Positions 48,010 to 60,117 of a DNA stretch of 64,000 nucleotides are shown piece by piece (within the stretch, counting starts at the first letter, position 1; the number at the start of each line of letters is the position of its first letter). The notes below the pieces were generated by a model, which was given only the letters and a program-made list of their open reading frames with translations, had not been told where the DNA came from and did no database searches. The translations under genes were made by a program, and so were the position numbers. Origin of the DNA: Amborella trichopoda (Eukaryota; Streptophyta; Magnoliopsida; Amborellales; Amborellaceae); assembly GCF_000471905.2 (NCBI RefSeq), contig NW_006495875.1:1890921-1954920 (forward strand), in the 5' to 3' direction.

Positions 48010-50849
48010 ATGGGGAATTTGTTGAGGAGATGGTTTGGAGGAGTCCGTGTTGTGTTGATTTTGTTGATAGCATTTGAAAGCATGGGGAGGAGCAATGGTC
48101 ATTTGCCAGTGAGTGGTTTGTTCATTTTGGGAGATTCCTCTGTAAATTGTGGCAACAACCTCTTCTTCCCCAGCCTTCCTTTCTCTTTGGTCGATACCTC
48201 CTTTTTACTTCTCTGCAACACCACTCTTGTCCCTGATCTTCTCGGTATCTCTCTCTTTCTCTTATTGTCCCTTTAGGTTTCTTGCTCTCTCTCTCTCTAT
48301 TTTCTCTTTTGGTTTCTTTGTGAAATCTTGGTTTGGTTCACAAAAGAGTGAAAATCAGAAAGATCTTAGTGAAAAGAAAAGAGTAAGGAAGATAAAGAAT
48401 GGGGTTTTGAGCTTTCTTTTCAATCTTCTGTTGCAAGTATTTTTTATAAGCTTCTGAATTCTGATCTCTTTTCACTCACCTGCTGATACATAAGGACTAT
48501 TCTCCCTCTTTGATCTTCATCCATTCATGGATTGACCTCTTTTTATCTCTCTCCACTCACCTGCTGATACATTAGGACTATTCATTCTCTCTCTTGATCT
48601 TCTTCCATTCATTCATTGACATCTCTCTCTCATTCATTCACTGAGTGTAAAAAGTTTATATAAGGATGCAACATTATAACGTAGAATTACGGATGCATCT
48701 CAAAAATCCATTGGAAAAAGGAGTTTTAATGATTGATCATCCGGACATCGAGATGTATGACCATGAAAAATAAAAAGATTTTAAATCTCAAAAATAGTGT
48801 ATTTTACAACATATTATCTACACCGTACATTTTCAAGATTTTCATATGTTTATAGATCTACTTGATTTTAACTATCTTTAAATTTTTAAATTTTATAATT
48901 AGATATAAAAATAGATTTTGAGATAATCCTAAAAACATTTTACATCAAAATTATACACAATGATAAAATTTGAAGGTGCACCTTACCTTTACACCTACGC
49001 ATCCGTATACCAACTGCACCCTTCACTAAAACCATCTCTCTCATTCACTAAAGTCATCTCTCTCACTCTCTCATTCATTCAATAAAACCATCTGTGTTCT
49101 CTAACTCTCTTTAATTCACTAAAACCATCTCTCTTCTATCTCTCTCTCTCAGCCAAGAAGTTGGCTCTCCGGCCAGTCCCACCGTTCTCCGGCCAAAGCG
49201 AGAATGTGGGGAGGGCAATGCAGGGTCTGAACTTTGGCGTCCCCTCTGCCACCATCCTCACTTCCGGCGACCTCGACTATGTCAGTCTGAAACAGCAGAT
49301 ACGTTATGCTCTCAATACCCTCCAGAATTTCGATCTTGCCCTCGGCCGCCGAAGGGCCCGCCGCCTCATCTCCTCCTCCATTTTCTACCTCTCCATGGGA
49401 GCCCACGACTACACCGACCTCTACTATCCTGATATTTATGTCGCAGGATCAAGGCACCCAGAATTTGCCCACATTTTGGTTGGTGAGGTGACCCGAGCCA
49501 TGAAGGTATGCCGACATCAATTAGGGTATTTTAGTCATTATTTTAAAACGATGGACATTAAAAAATGCACCGGCCTAAAATAACTATGAAGGTTCATTTT
49601 ATTTTATCGTATTCATGATCATCTTAGCCTAGACCATGAATCCCTACAATATTAGATTAAAACTTCGTCTTTAAGATAGATTTGAGAGGGGGCCGCATAT
49701 AGACAATATGAGTCGGCTGGCTCATAGCAACCCGAGAGAAATTCTTTTGACGGTTGGTATTTTGCTGAATCAAAGGCATTTAGGTCATTATTGAGGGAAG
49801 GGTATTTTAGGACTTTTGAAAATTCCAGAATGGGGCTATTTTGGTCATTACAGGGAGAACAATCATCTACTCGGAGATATTTGAGTAAGCAGTGTTTTAA
49901 AAATGGGATAGTATGTTATGACTTATGTCACAATTGCTAAAAATTAAATGGCTTGGGTGAGATCGAAAAAAAAAATTATAATCACTATCACCCGATTTCA
50001 AATCTGATGGACAATAATAATTGTAACCTCCTTTCACTAAAAATAAATGATCTCTTTGTATATTTTTCCTTTAAGAATTCAAATGAGTATATCGTACACA
50101 AAGGGTCTAACCGGCCAAGTCAACTCATTCACTCAATCAGACAAAAAAATTTAAAGGGTTTAAAATGTTTATACAAGGTTGCAGAACTTCAAACCTTCTT
50201 AATATGATGACTCTTTTTTATGTTATTTAGAGATCCCTAGATCTGACCCCCGATTCAGGAAGAAACTCAACTTGAGTATGGATCCCTTTTTGACTCGGGC
50301 GATTCTAAATCAAACTGGAGGTTTTTAGAACCCTAGACAAATGGATTTAGAACCCTATATAACGGGATTTATGCTATGACACAAATATATCATATTGTTG
50401 GCAGATGCATCATTAAAATTCCTCGTCATTCCTCTTGGACAACAGTTTCTTCCTTTAAATTAGTTAAATATTTTCTAGCTAAAATATGCTAAATAAAACA
50501 TAATTATATCAAAAACCTTCAAATTGTCATATATTGACACACCAAAGATCATTCATGCCTAGTATTTCGAAATAGATAATAGAAATGGGTGTTGTGTGTG
50601 TCTTGACTCGATTCTTCCTTATTTTCCTCTCTCTCTCTCTCTACTATTCCTGTTTCTGATTCAATACATCCGACCTGGGAGATTCCTGTGCCAGACCGAC
50701 TATATTTGAGAAAGAAAAATAAAAACAGAAGCTAAAAGTCAGAGGATAAACAATTTTCCATTCACACTTTCTCAAAAAAAAATACTTCCATTCACATGAT
50801 AGGACTAGCACTCTTCATTCTTCAAAAGATCTTTCATATTGTGTCTTTC

Positions 50850-50882
<33 letters not shown>

Positions 50883-52382
50883 GATTGTTCATGTTCACAG
50901 TGACATAATATAAAAAAGACCAGCATTCTTCATTCTTAAAATAGTTTCTTGCATTGAATCCTTCACTTCATCTCTCTCTCTCTCAGGATCTATACCACGC
51001 AAATGTGAGGAAAATCATCGTGGCGGGAATCGGGCCTCTTGGCTGTGCCCCTCGATTCCTATCAGAGTCTGATCCAGACTCTATCAACTCCACGAATGGA
51101 GGCATCAAATGTGAGGACCAACTGAATGACATGATACAAGAGTACAACACTGCTCTATCATTAGCCTTGAAGAACCTAAGCTCCGAATTGCCACATTTGC
51201 GCATCACCTTCTGCGATGTCTATAAAGGACTCATGAAGATGATCTCGAATCCACAACCCTATGGTGAGTTACTTGAAATCCTACTTCTTCTAACAAAAGG
51301 ATAGGGAACTTATTCATATGTGCAAATATGTATGTGAATGTAAAAAAATTGATTTTCTTTTTCTTTCTCAAGCTTAAGCTTAGTTTACTCTATTACCAAC
51401 GTCATGACTTCATACTGGTGTTCAATACACAGAGGAGTCCTCCAATGAGATAGAATGTCTGGAATTCTCACCATTGTACTCTGCTTAATTCATGGCATCC
51501 CCACACTGCATCATTTCAGACTTCATTTATGAGTTCACTACATCTTTGATGAGTTCAATTAAATTCTTCTTTCTACATACATTAAGTCAAATCCTCTCTT
51601 GAAATAGTAGTGGCACTTTATAAAGATTTTCTCACGTGTATGACACTATATTTGCACACATTGAATGCCCTAGATCCATGCAGAATAATCTTTTCTACAA
51701 AGGCCTCACCGATTTGGTATGGAGCCAGAGCAAAAGTTGGGCAGTCCCCAGTATTTGCCCACAACCTCTTTACATACATATACCAAATAACCCAACTGTT
51801 CACTAACAATGAAAACACTGAGTCCAACAAATATGCAAATCAGAGCCAGCAGTCCCCAAAGATGACCATAAGAGTCAGGTTTGAAACTAAGGAAACAATG
51901 ATAATGGGGTCATATCTCACCTATGGGACTCAGTAAATAGGTCCCAAAGAGAGAACCCTCAAAATTTGTCAAACACTAAGTAGCTGCACAGGATAGTGTA
52001 CTCAAAACTTGATCTTTGTTATCATTTTTTATGGGGTACATTCTCTCTTAACAGTGCTCATAATATGAATAAATGTTATATGTTATCACCATAACTTTTT
52101 TGTTTTTTGGCAGGATTTAAAATTGTAAACAAGGCATGTTGTGGGGTCGAAAATTATGGGGGATGGGATGAATGTGGGGCTAAAGAGCCCATGTGTGAAG
52201 ACCCTTCAACCCATGTTTGGTGGGATGGCTATAACCCAAGTGAAGGAGCAAACCATCTCCTTGCTGACTGGGTATGGTCAGGAGGCCCACTCGGCATCTG
52301 CTCTCCAATGAAATTCCAACAGCTAGCCGCCACATCATCCTTGATGATAGTTCAGCAACCAGAGGATTGGCAAGACCCATGA
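48010..52382 (+). CDS. GDSL esterase/lipase-like protein (four exons)
   Basis: Exons 48010-48244, 49153-49505, 50987-51263 and 52114-52382, GT-AG introns with agreeing phases, 377 residues, in line with the plant family. The start is chosen because a hydrophobic signal peptide follows (VRVVLILLIAF), implying secretion. Block I is FILGDSS (41-44) with nucleophile Ser43. Block II is probably NFGVPSA. Block III reads SMGAHDY (159-165), where most members have GxND. IVAGIGPLGCAP is the usual plant GDSL segment. Block V reads WWDGYN (324-329), so Asn329 stands where the catalytic His of DxxH is expected. As I recall, a plant subgroup with GDSSVNCG starts and WWDLYNP ends shares such changes, so these may be lineage features and not fresh damage. 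Hydrolase activity should not be assumed. The substrate is unknown. Confidence 0.9.
48646..49021. mobile_element. MITE family A copy in GDSL intron 1
   Basis: It opens 'tgtaaaaagtttatataagg' and closes at the cytosine at 49021, in reverse orientation to the 56746 copy. The 9-bp flanks ttcactgag and ttcactaaa match at 7 of 9. The family interior is well preserved ('aaaatagtgtattttacaac', 'gatctacttgatttt'). Confidence 0.7.
49905..50069. mobile_element. Short MITE family B copy in GDSL intron 2
   Basis: This 165-bp element opens GGGATAGTATGTTATGAC and closes 'gtatatttttcc'. A 9-bp duplication flanks it, tttaaaaat at 49896-49904 and tttaagaat at 50070-50078, with 8 of 9 bases equal. The interior is shortened relative to the 20384-20614 copy. 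Confidence 0.75.
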
Positions 52383-52717
52383 TGTTTAAAGTTCTAGGAT
52401 AGCTTTTTATTTTGCCAAATACACTAGTTTTATGCTTTCTTTGTTGTTTGGTTAGTCGTGTACAAGTCTTATCTTGGTTTTGACTTAGACTTGTAGCATA
52501 CTTTTAACATTTTTGGGAAATGAGGGAGAGGTCATCATGGCTTTGAAATTTGAAGAAAATCCCACTCTGATGAATGCAGTTCGAAAACATATGCTTTGGA
52601 ATATTATGGAATTCTAAAGTTTAGTTTCTACCTGAATCCAGTATAAGATGGTTTTAAACAATCATTGGGAATCGACCAATTTAACTTTGTAAAAGAAAAT
52701 CATAAGACTCAGCGATT

Positions 52718-52748
<31 letters not shown>

Positions 52749-52855
52749 ACAGATGGTTTTAAACGATCATTGGAAATCGATCAATTTACCTTTCTAAAAT
52801 AAAATCATAAGCTGAGCCATTTCTAGTCTCTGTCTCTCTGACATATACACACACC

Positions 52856-52890
<35 letters not shown>

Positions 52891-53656
52891 GCTAGTGGAC
52901 TTACATCGAATGAATTATCAAAATTAAAGAAGTAAATGTACATGTGCAATATCATAAAAAGTAAGGTCACACTGTAAGAAAATTGCTTCAGTGTTTGCTT
53001 TCATATGGTTTTTTATCAGAGTCCAGTAGAACTAATGATGGATGGAGTATAGCATATAAATTCTAAACAATTTCAATTCTATTTCCAAGTTCAAAGAGAT
53101 TTTCAATACCAGAGTAAGACTAAAGTAACCCAAACGAGCTTTAAAACAGAGCAGTTAACTAAACACATAAATGAATAAAAAAAAAAATGCAAATATAAAA
53201 TGGAAACACAAAAATTATAATCAAACATCAGCACATAACATACAAGCTGAACTCAATTTCCAACAATGCCATGACAAAAGAATATGAACTTCTTTTAAAA
53301 GTTATCATTTGATAAAAAAATACATATCATGCAAGCTTTGACTACACAGTAGAACCCAAATGCATCTGAGTAATGATAGAAGTTTAATAAACAAAAATAT
53401 GAATAAGCCTCAGCACATAAAGTACAAAATGTTGAACTACTACCAATGCTGTTGTAAATAAATTTAAACATTTCAGATCAGTTCTCAAGTTTACATAACT
53501 ACTACATACCATCATGTACCCCTTCCATAACACATACAAATAACTACATTTTTCTGCACCTTTTTTTCTTTTCTTTTTCAATTGGTAGACCCATACTTTG
53601 GGACAAGGCACTTTAAATCCAAGAAAAGAAAAAAAAAAAAAAAGAATAAGAAAAAA
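52383..53656. other. Intergenic between GDSL and F-box/WD40 genes
   Basis: The two genes converge here, so both 3' UTRs lie in this stretch. It includes two CT microsatellites (about 52721-52750 and 52859-52890). A short segment around them is duplicated: 'agatggttttaaacgatcat' at about 52752 repeats 52646. No gene is seen. Confidence 0.6.
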
Positions 53657-55306
53657 CTAGGCCTTCAACTTACTGCTTGTGCCACGCCTGCACCAAACAG
53701 TGCCGCGATTCCTTTCCATTCCATCTCTTTTGGCCTCTATAGAACACTGTTCAATTTTGATATTCCTCTTGCCTGATGCAATTAGCGCTCTACGTTTTTT
53801 CATCCTTTTTTCATTCTCCAAAGCCTGGCTAAAGTTCCAAACCCTAACATTATTTTCCTCACCCCCACAAACAATTCTATCAGCCCCAATAGCCACAGAG
53901 AAGAGATTTTGGGCAGACCCATGAAGCATTCTTTGCGGGGGCTCCACACTAGTAGACTTAGAGTGAAGAAAAGATGAACCTCTACTTGACTTAAGCAGCT
54001 TTCGAACATCCATTAAAGCGAGCTTCCCATCATCAGAGCAAGAAACAAGCCATGGAAACTCAAAAGAGAGAGACCGAACTGCACCATTGTGAGGAATCCA
54101 AGATGCCCCCTTCTTAACATAACAATCTAGGCAAAGGCCACCATGATCCATTTGTGTTTGAACCTCAAACATGTGGATTGATCCATCTTCACCTCCACTG
54201 AACAGAAGAGAACCTGAAAGGCTTTGTGCTAAAGAATATGCAATTCCATTGTGAATATTCGAAATTACTTCAAGTTGTTTCCCATTACTGATATTCCATA
54301 TATACAAATCACTTCCTGCTACAGTAGCTAAGGATGGTCCTCGAAGAACTACATCGAAAACCCAATCTGCATGCCTCAAAATCTTCGAGCATTTGAAGGT
54401 GGATCGATCCCAAACTCGAACAGTCATATCCCAAGACCCACTGTAAATTCTTGTCAAATCCATGGCCAAACAGCTAATCGGTCCTCCATGTTCCCACAAT
54501 CGAAACTCAGTGCTCTGGTTCATTAATCCAGACACATCGAACAAATGTGGGAGACCCGGAATGGTTCTCCAACAAAGGAGAAATGCATCAGTTCCCCCCA
54601 CTACTAAAAGCTCATCATCTGCAACAATGGCTCGTAGGGTGCAACCAAAATGCCTAGAATGAGCAAGAGAGCAACATTCCTCCATGCTCCATAGCCTTAC
54701 CACCGAATCATAACCTCCTGTTATTATAATATTTGCAGAGGCCAAAAGAAACACTGAGCGAACAGCTTCAGTGTGGCCACAAAGCATGTCCGCTTCGTAT
54801 CTTCCCATGAAGGTTTTGCTCCTCTTTTCTCTCTCAACATAGAGCTCTTTCCATATAATCTCGGGTTCTGAGGCTTTAGAAGGTGACATGGGTAAGCCCC
54901 ATCTCTCACAATAGTAATCCTTCCAACCATGGTGGTCGGAAGCAAACTTCCTAAAGAGTGTGGAGACACAGGAAACAATACCCAATTCTCTTGGATCTAA
55001 GTGATGGAGAATTTCCGATATAAGAGCAGGTGGGAGATCAGTTATGGATCGGAGACTAGTAATGGATGTTGGGCATAAACTTGCAGAATCTTTAAATGGC
55101 TTCTTTATTGAGATTTCCCTCTTGGGTTGATGAGATTGAGAGGTACTCAGAGGAGATGAATTTGGGTTTTCTTTCCTTGTGGAAATGTTAGAGAGACAAA
55201 AGGGGATGTGAGGCGTGTCACAGGTTGTGGACCTTTCTTCATTCCAGTTGTTATCCTCTGAAAAATATAAGTTTTGGTCCAGTGACCCATGGCATTCATA
55301 TGCCAT
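53657..55306 (-). CDS. FBX2: F-box/WD40 repeat protein, FBX2-like
   Basis: The coding region is one uninterrupted exon of 549 codons from the ATG at 55306. An F-box lies at about residues 88-134 (ITDLPPALISEILHHLDPRE, then STLFRKFASD), and WD40 repeats from about residue 173 onward (GHTEAVRSV, ITGGYDSVVRLW, SGSWDMTVRVWD, FSGGEDGSIHMF, VCGGEENNVRVWN). The C-terminus is basic. F-box proteins of this layout act as substrate receptors of SCF ubiquitin ligases. The layout and wording resemble Arabidopsis FBX2 (At5g21040, reported in phosphate-starvation responses), recalled without a search. The frame is open for 56 more codons upstream, but that stretch is hydrophobic and looks like UTR; MAYECHGSL is the likely start. 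Targets are unknown. Confidence 0.9.
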   Translation of the reverse strand: MAYECHGSLDQNLYFSEDNNWNEERSTTCDTPHIPFCLSNISTRKENPNSSPLSTSQSHQPKREISIKKPFKDSASLCPTSITSLRSITDLPPALISEILHHLDPRELGIVSCVSTLFRKFASDHHGWKDYYCERWGLPMSPSKASEPEIIWKELYVEREKRSKTFMGRYEADMLCGHTEAVRSVFLLASANIIITGGYDSVVRLWSMEECCSLAHSRHFGCTLRAIVADDELLVVGGTDAFLLCWRTIPGLPHLFDVSGLMNQSTEFRLWEHGGPISCLAMDLTRIYSGSWDMTVRVWDRSTFKCSKILRHADWVFDVVLRGPSLATVAGSDLYIWNISNGKQLEVISNIHNGIAYSLAQSLSGSLLFSGGEDGSIHMFEVQTQMDHGGLCLDCYVKKGASWIPHNGAVRSLSFEFPWLVSCSDDGKLALMDVRKLLKSSRGSSFLHSKSTSVEPPQRMLHGSAQNLFSVAIGADRIVCGGEENNVRVWNFSQALENEKRMKKRRALIASGKRNIKIEQCSIEAKRDGMERNRGTVWCRRGTSSKLKA

Positions 55307-55533
55307 AAAATGATACGAAACACAGAATAATACTTCGGAATGAACCCTAGAACTAAACCCAGAAGGAAAATCAACCCAAAAGTCTAAATTTTTAGGGAAA
55401 TGAACTTTTAGAAACCCTAGAATCAAATTGAAATAGAAAATAACTAAAACAAACCCCAGAATCAAGCCTAACAAGGGAATCAGTCAAATAAGAAACAAAA
55501 AAGGGGCCTTCATTAAACAGGAAAGGGAAATAC

Positions 55534-55908
55534 CTGCCGAGAAGAAACTATAAATTTATACCCTAAATTGGAATGGGAAACCCAAAAAATAGCGTCTATC
55601 CTATGATCCCTTTTTTTTCTTGTTTCTTTTTTTTTGAGAATGTTAACTTTTGTATGATCCTAAATTTAAACAGATCAATTCAGTAAAAATAGGGGGGAAC
55701 AGTGCTCGAAATCACAAAGAACCCAGTTCAAGAATGGGAAAAACTAACAAAAAAAAACCTATATATGGAGATCAACTTCAAAAACCTAGAATTCAAGTCC
55801 AACGAACAGGAAAACCAGAGAAACCCTAGGAAAACAGTTAGTCAACGAATAAAAATCTACAGAAAAAAAAACCCTAAAAATTAAGAAAGTTAGGGTTTGC
55901 AAATTTAC
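55534..55908 (-). other. Probable 5' UTR intron of the F-box/WD40 gene
   Basis: On the minus strand, CTAAAG/GTAAAT at 55909/55908 is a good donor. TTCTTCTCGGCAG ending at 55534 is a good acceptor with a pyrimidine tract. This would place a non-coding first exon from about 56190 to 55909. It is sequence-based inference; no transcript evidence is available. Confidence 0.5.
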
Positions 55909-56192
55909 CTTTAGAGTTTAGACAATTATTTACAGGGGATCTAGAGGAAAACTTTCCCCATGGCCTCTGCAAATTATAATAAGACACAATCTGTTGATTT
56001 ATACGAGAGCGGTGGGGTTGGCTTCGCCGTCCGATAGGAATATGAATGAACGGTGGGGATAAGAGGAGAGGTGTACGGAGAAACAATCAAACGACCTGGA
56101 TTTGGTGCGTGCGAAGTGAGATGAATAGATCACCGTTGGATAATTGTAAGGCGGCAGCAGCGAAGGAGCAGATGACTTCTGTTTTTCTATAA

Positions 56193-56590
56193 GGGTGTGG
56201 TTTTGTAAGGTTACAACCTTAAACAATCCAATTAAGGCGGACCTCCAAAAAAAAAATTTGTTAATTTTGATTTAAATTTTTTTAAGATTATCTGAAATTC
56301 TATTTTATTTTTTTTAATTATAAATTTAAACTCCAAAAATAGTTAAAATCAAGTATATCTATAAACATATGAAAATCTTGAAAATTGACGGTCTAGATAA
56401 TGTGATGTAAGATGAACTATTTTTGGGACTCAAAAAAAAAAAATTTATTTTATTTTTTTACTTTCATACATTTTGATATCGAGATGATCAATTGATGATT
56501 TTTTAACATTAAAACAACTTTTTTCGATGAATTTTTTAGATGCATTTGTAATTCTACATTTTAAAGTTGAAACATTATATACATTTTTCC
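56193..56590. mobile_element. MITE family A copy at the F-box/WD40 promoter
   Basis: This 398-bp element opens GGGTGTGGTTTTGTAAGG with the palindromic 'ttacaaccttaaacaatcc' and closes 'acatttttcc'. The 9-bp flanks tttctataa (56184-56192) and tttatataa (56591-56599) match at 8 of 9. It lies less than 300 bp upstream of the proposed first exon, so it could contribute to the promoter. Confidence 0.8.
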
Positions 56591-56745
56591 TTTATATAAT
56601 GAGCCAAGTTTTGTTTTCAAAGGTAAAATACATTATCCTTTTGGAAAATTTGCAAATAATTCTTTTTATGGTAAATTTTAAAAAGTGTTGTATATTACAG
56701 ATTTTACACTCCAGACCTATTTTATGAGAGCATATATTATATTAA

Positions 56746-57143
56746 GGGTGCAATTTTTATAAGGTTGCAACCTTAAACAATCCCATTAAGGCGCATCTTA
56801 AAATTTTATCATAACATATAATTTTGTTCTAAAATTTTTTTAATATTATCTTAAAATCTATTTTCATACCGAATTATAAAATTTTAAATTCCAAAACTGG
56901 TTAAAATCAAGTAGATCTATAAATATATGAAAATCTTGAAAATGAACGGTCTAGATAATGTGTTGTAAGATGCACTATTTTCGGGACTCAAACTTTCTTT
57001 TTTTTTTTCATATTCATACATCTCAAAGTCGAGATGATCAACTAGAGGTTTTTTTAAACATTAAAACAACATTTTCCGATAGATTTTTGAGGTGCATATG
57101 TGATTCTACATTTAAAGGTTACAACCTTATATAAACTTTTCCC
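56746..57143. mobile_element. MITE family A, reference copy
   Basis: This 398-bp element opens GGGTGCAATTTTTATAAGG and closes with the inverted 'ttatataaacttttccc'. The subterminal palindrome 'aaggttgcaacctta' is intact. The 9-bp flanks ttatattaa (56737-56745) and tcatattaa (57144-57152) match at 8 of 9. No ORF. It is in the same orientation as the copy just upstream, so the two are separate insertions about 155 bp apart. Confidence 0.85.
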
Positions 57144-57507
57144 TCATATTAATCTTTTTTTTTATCTATTAGTCTAAAATTCTGGGGATCTACAGGTCTC
57201 ATAGTCATGATTATACAACGTCTATACTTCTTACCAACATGTGGATGTAAAAAGCACAAAAAAATATCATAATTTTAGCTTTTAACCAATTGATTGGGTC
57301 AGCTAAAAAGCATAAAAAATAATTTAAAATAATTAAAATATTAATAATACACCTAAATTTTGTAAGGGTAATTGGTTAATTTTTATTATTGAATTATTGT
57401 TATTATTTTCTTAGTCTTTATATTCATACACAAAGCTAACAATTATTTTGGCTTCTCATGTTTATAGTTTTTATCACAAAAATTTGAAGTTCAATATTTT
57501 TTAGAAG

Positions 57508-58515
57508 ACATATGTAGAAATGAGGGCCTATTAATAAATGTATTTTTGGACTTAAATTTGAAGGACATGTAATCTATAACTTGGAGATCATAAATATGAA
57601 AAATAAGTAAATTTAAACAACTAAAAATAATAATTCTAGTAAGAAAAAATTTGGGCCGTTAGTTTCCATTGTTTTTAGATGGAACACCTACTTGCATCCA
57701 TCTTTAAAATGGATGCTTTACACTTTTTGGTCCACATATGTAGTCATGTGGTCCAGCCCGCATGAAACAATTTTCTTTTTTGGAATTTGAAAGTACAGTG
57801 TTAAGATTAGGAAAAAGTTTATATAAGGGTGAGGCCGCCCTTCAAAAATTTCTCTAGGAAAGGTTGTTTCGATGCTAAAAAACCCTCAATTTGATCATCT
57901 CGATCTCAAGATATATGGACACGAGAAAAAAAAAGGTTTCTAGTCTTGAAATAGTAAATCTTGTAAAACATAGATTTCAAGTCTTGAAAATAGTGCATAT
58001 TGTAATATATTATCTACATCGTTAATTTTCAAAATTTTCAAGTGTTGATGGATCTGCTCGGTTTATAGTCTTTTTTAACCTTTAAATTTTATAATTAGAT
58101 ATAAAAATAAAATTTCAAGCTATCACGAACATTTCAGATACTGAAACAATATATTTCGGCACTATTTGAAGCTGTGTCTGACATTGATTGTTTAGTGCCT
58201 CATCCTTATACAAACCACGCCCTTTAGATTATAGCAAATTGTTTCATGCGGCGGGAACTTCATTTCTACATTTGTGGTCCTCGAGTTATAAAGCATCAAT
58301 TTTAAAGATGGATGCAAATAGGTGGTCCATCTAAAAACAATTGAAACTAACAATCCAAATGTTTTTTTAATATGATTATTATTTTTAATTTTTAAAATTT
58401 ATTTAATTTTCATTGCATGATCTCTATGTTAGAGATTACACGTCATTAAAAACCAAGTCCAAAAATCCATCTCAAAAATAGATTTTTAAGAGGTGACTCA
58501 TTTCTGCATGGACCA
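57508..58515. mobile_element. Fold-back element with a nested MITE
   Basis: The arm 57540-57785 is the inverted complement of 58238-58470, with matching blocks such as 'gtagaaatga', 'ttttggactt', 'gttagtttc.attgtttttagatgga' and 'catgaaacaatt'. The arms continue outward to about 57508 and 58515. A MITE family A copy (57810-58222) sits between the arms. Without it the element would be a near-perfect hairpin of about 600 bp with a short loop. No ORF. Confidence 0.75.
57810..58222. mobile_element. MITE family A copy inside the fold-back element
   Basis: It opens 'ggaaaaagtttatataaggg' and closes 'ttatacaaaccacgccc', the reverse orientation to 56746-57143. The 9-bp flanks ttaagatta (57801-57809) and tttagatta (58223-58231) match at 8 of 9. 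A partial duplication of 'tttcaagtcttgaaa' lies at 57930-57990. Confidence 0.85.
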
Positions 58516-60108
58516 AGAGAAACCGTGTCCTTAGATTATTCATTGTTTCCAATATAATTTTGTTCAATCTCTCTAAGATGTATATATGAAAAGTCTGAAA
58601 ATTTATGACCACATGATGTTTGCTTTTGATTGCACATTGAACATGCTTTTGGACAAAATGCACATCCCCATGACAAATAAAGATGTTCATTTCTTTCCTA
58701 TGACTTCCTTATGCCTTTTTTTATTTTGGGTGTGAATATGACTTTCTGATGTTAGCTTCTTCTCTTGTTCTTTCCCAAGGGTTTTTTCTTCTCTTTTTCT
58801 GCACATGAGTTCTTTAATTGAAATTCTAGTCTACCCAAGTTGAATTTCTCAACATAGTTGCATTATGAAAACTTTGAAAAGGTTGAAGAAAGTATTACAA
58901 CAATGGCTTCACATCTTTGGCTTTAATGAGTTGAGTTCATGGAAATATTGAGTAGAGGCTATCTTGAAACTGGCAGATTATGATATTTGAGTACTTTTGC
59001 TGTATTTGTATGCCTGCTCTCTTATTTAAATGAAGATGTAAGAATGATTTCCATAAAGTTCATTTGATTTCTTGATATTTATTGACTGCTGATGACTGTC
59101 AATTTGTTCCTATTTTCTTCCAACATTTGAATGATGGACAATCCATTTGAGAGGAATTATTTGTTGGAAATGTGGCCTATCAAGGTATTTTTTTTTGGAA
59201 ATTTATTTTTCAATAATGGTACAAAAGCCATATTGAAGTTTATGTGAAATTTCATGTGGTTAACATGAGGCAATGCCATATAGTTGGATCTATTTTTTAG
59301 CTTTAATAGGATGTTGCAATGGAGAGAAAACCTAGTGTCACTGGAGAAAAAACTCATTGGTGAGTTTGGATTCTTTGTATGAATTTGTTTTATATTATAG
59401 ATATACAAAGTTTATTTAATTTCTAAATATCTTTTATCAAATTGTGGGAATCCTTGGATGACATCCTATTATATGTCATTAGTGGATTAATGATAGGTTT
59501 AGCTCATTACATAGGATTAACAGTTTAATGACAACATGTTAATCTTAATTGTTGCACTTATGGAAATTAAAGCAGGAGTTACACTTAGATCTCAACTCCT
59601 ATAGGCCATGAATGTGAGAGTTACAAAATAAATGTGTTTTCTACAAAAGGAGGTTAACCCCTTCAGAAAAGATAGAGAAAATGATAGAAAAAGTGAGATG
59701 GAAGGTGAATAAGATTCACCAAAGATGACTCTCAAGGTTGCCAGTCACTGGATGACTTGGTCTATAGGATTTGATATGAAATCTCAAGTCCCTCATGTGA
59801 TTTAAAGACATATAGTCGCTTATTAATTTTTTTATATATTTATTTTATTGGGACTAACATCATTATGTTTATGAAATTTGTATGTGGGTGTACAACCAAG
59901 CTATTTGGCTTGGGAATTGTTAATCCAGATCAGATTCTATCAGTGGACCATTCAGGACCCTCTTGGGATTGCTAGTATTTTTTTTACTCATTGTTTTGCT
60001 TTTACCAATATTTTATTGGTCCAGCTGATCAGGATTGTTGATCTAGCTGATCCGCACCGATACAATAGGTAGGCGATCCAAAATTGAATTCCGGTTTTAA
60101 AATACTAT
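58516..60108. other. Intergenic, no gene recognised
   Basis: AT-rich, with no coding exons that can be joined. A segment near 59900-60080 with repeated 'ctgatc' and 'gatcagatt' words may be an old transposon fragment, but no ends were found. Confidence 0.4.
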
Positions 60109-60117
60109 TTGTATGAT

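Noticed and set aside
55307..55474. N-terminal extension of the F-box/WD40 protein by 56 residues
   Set aside because: The stretch is hydrophobic, built on repeated 'accctagaatc' UTR-like sequence, and the downstream Met gives a length close to the known family.
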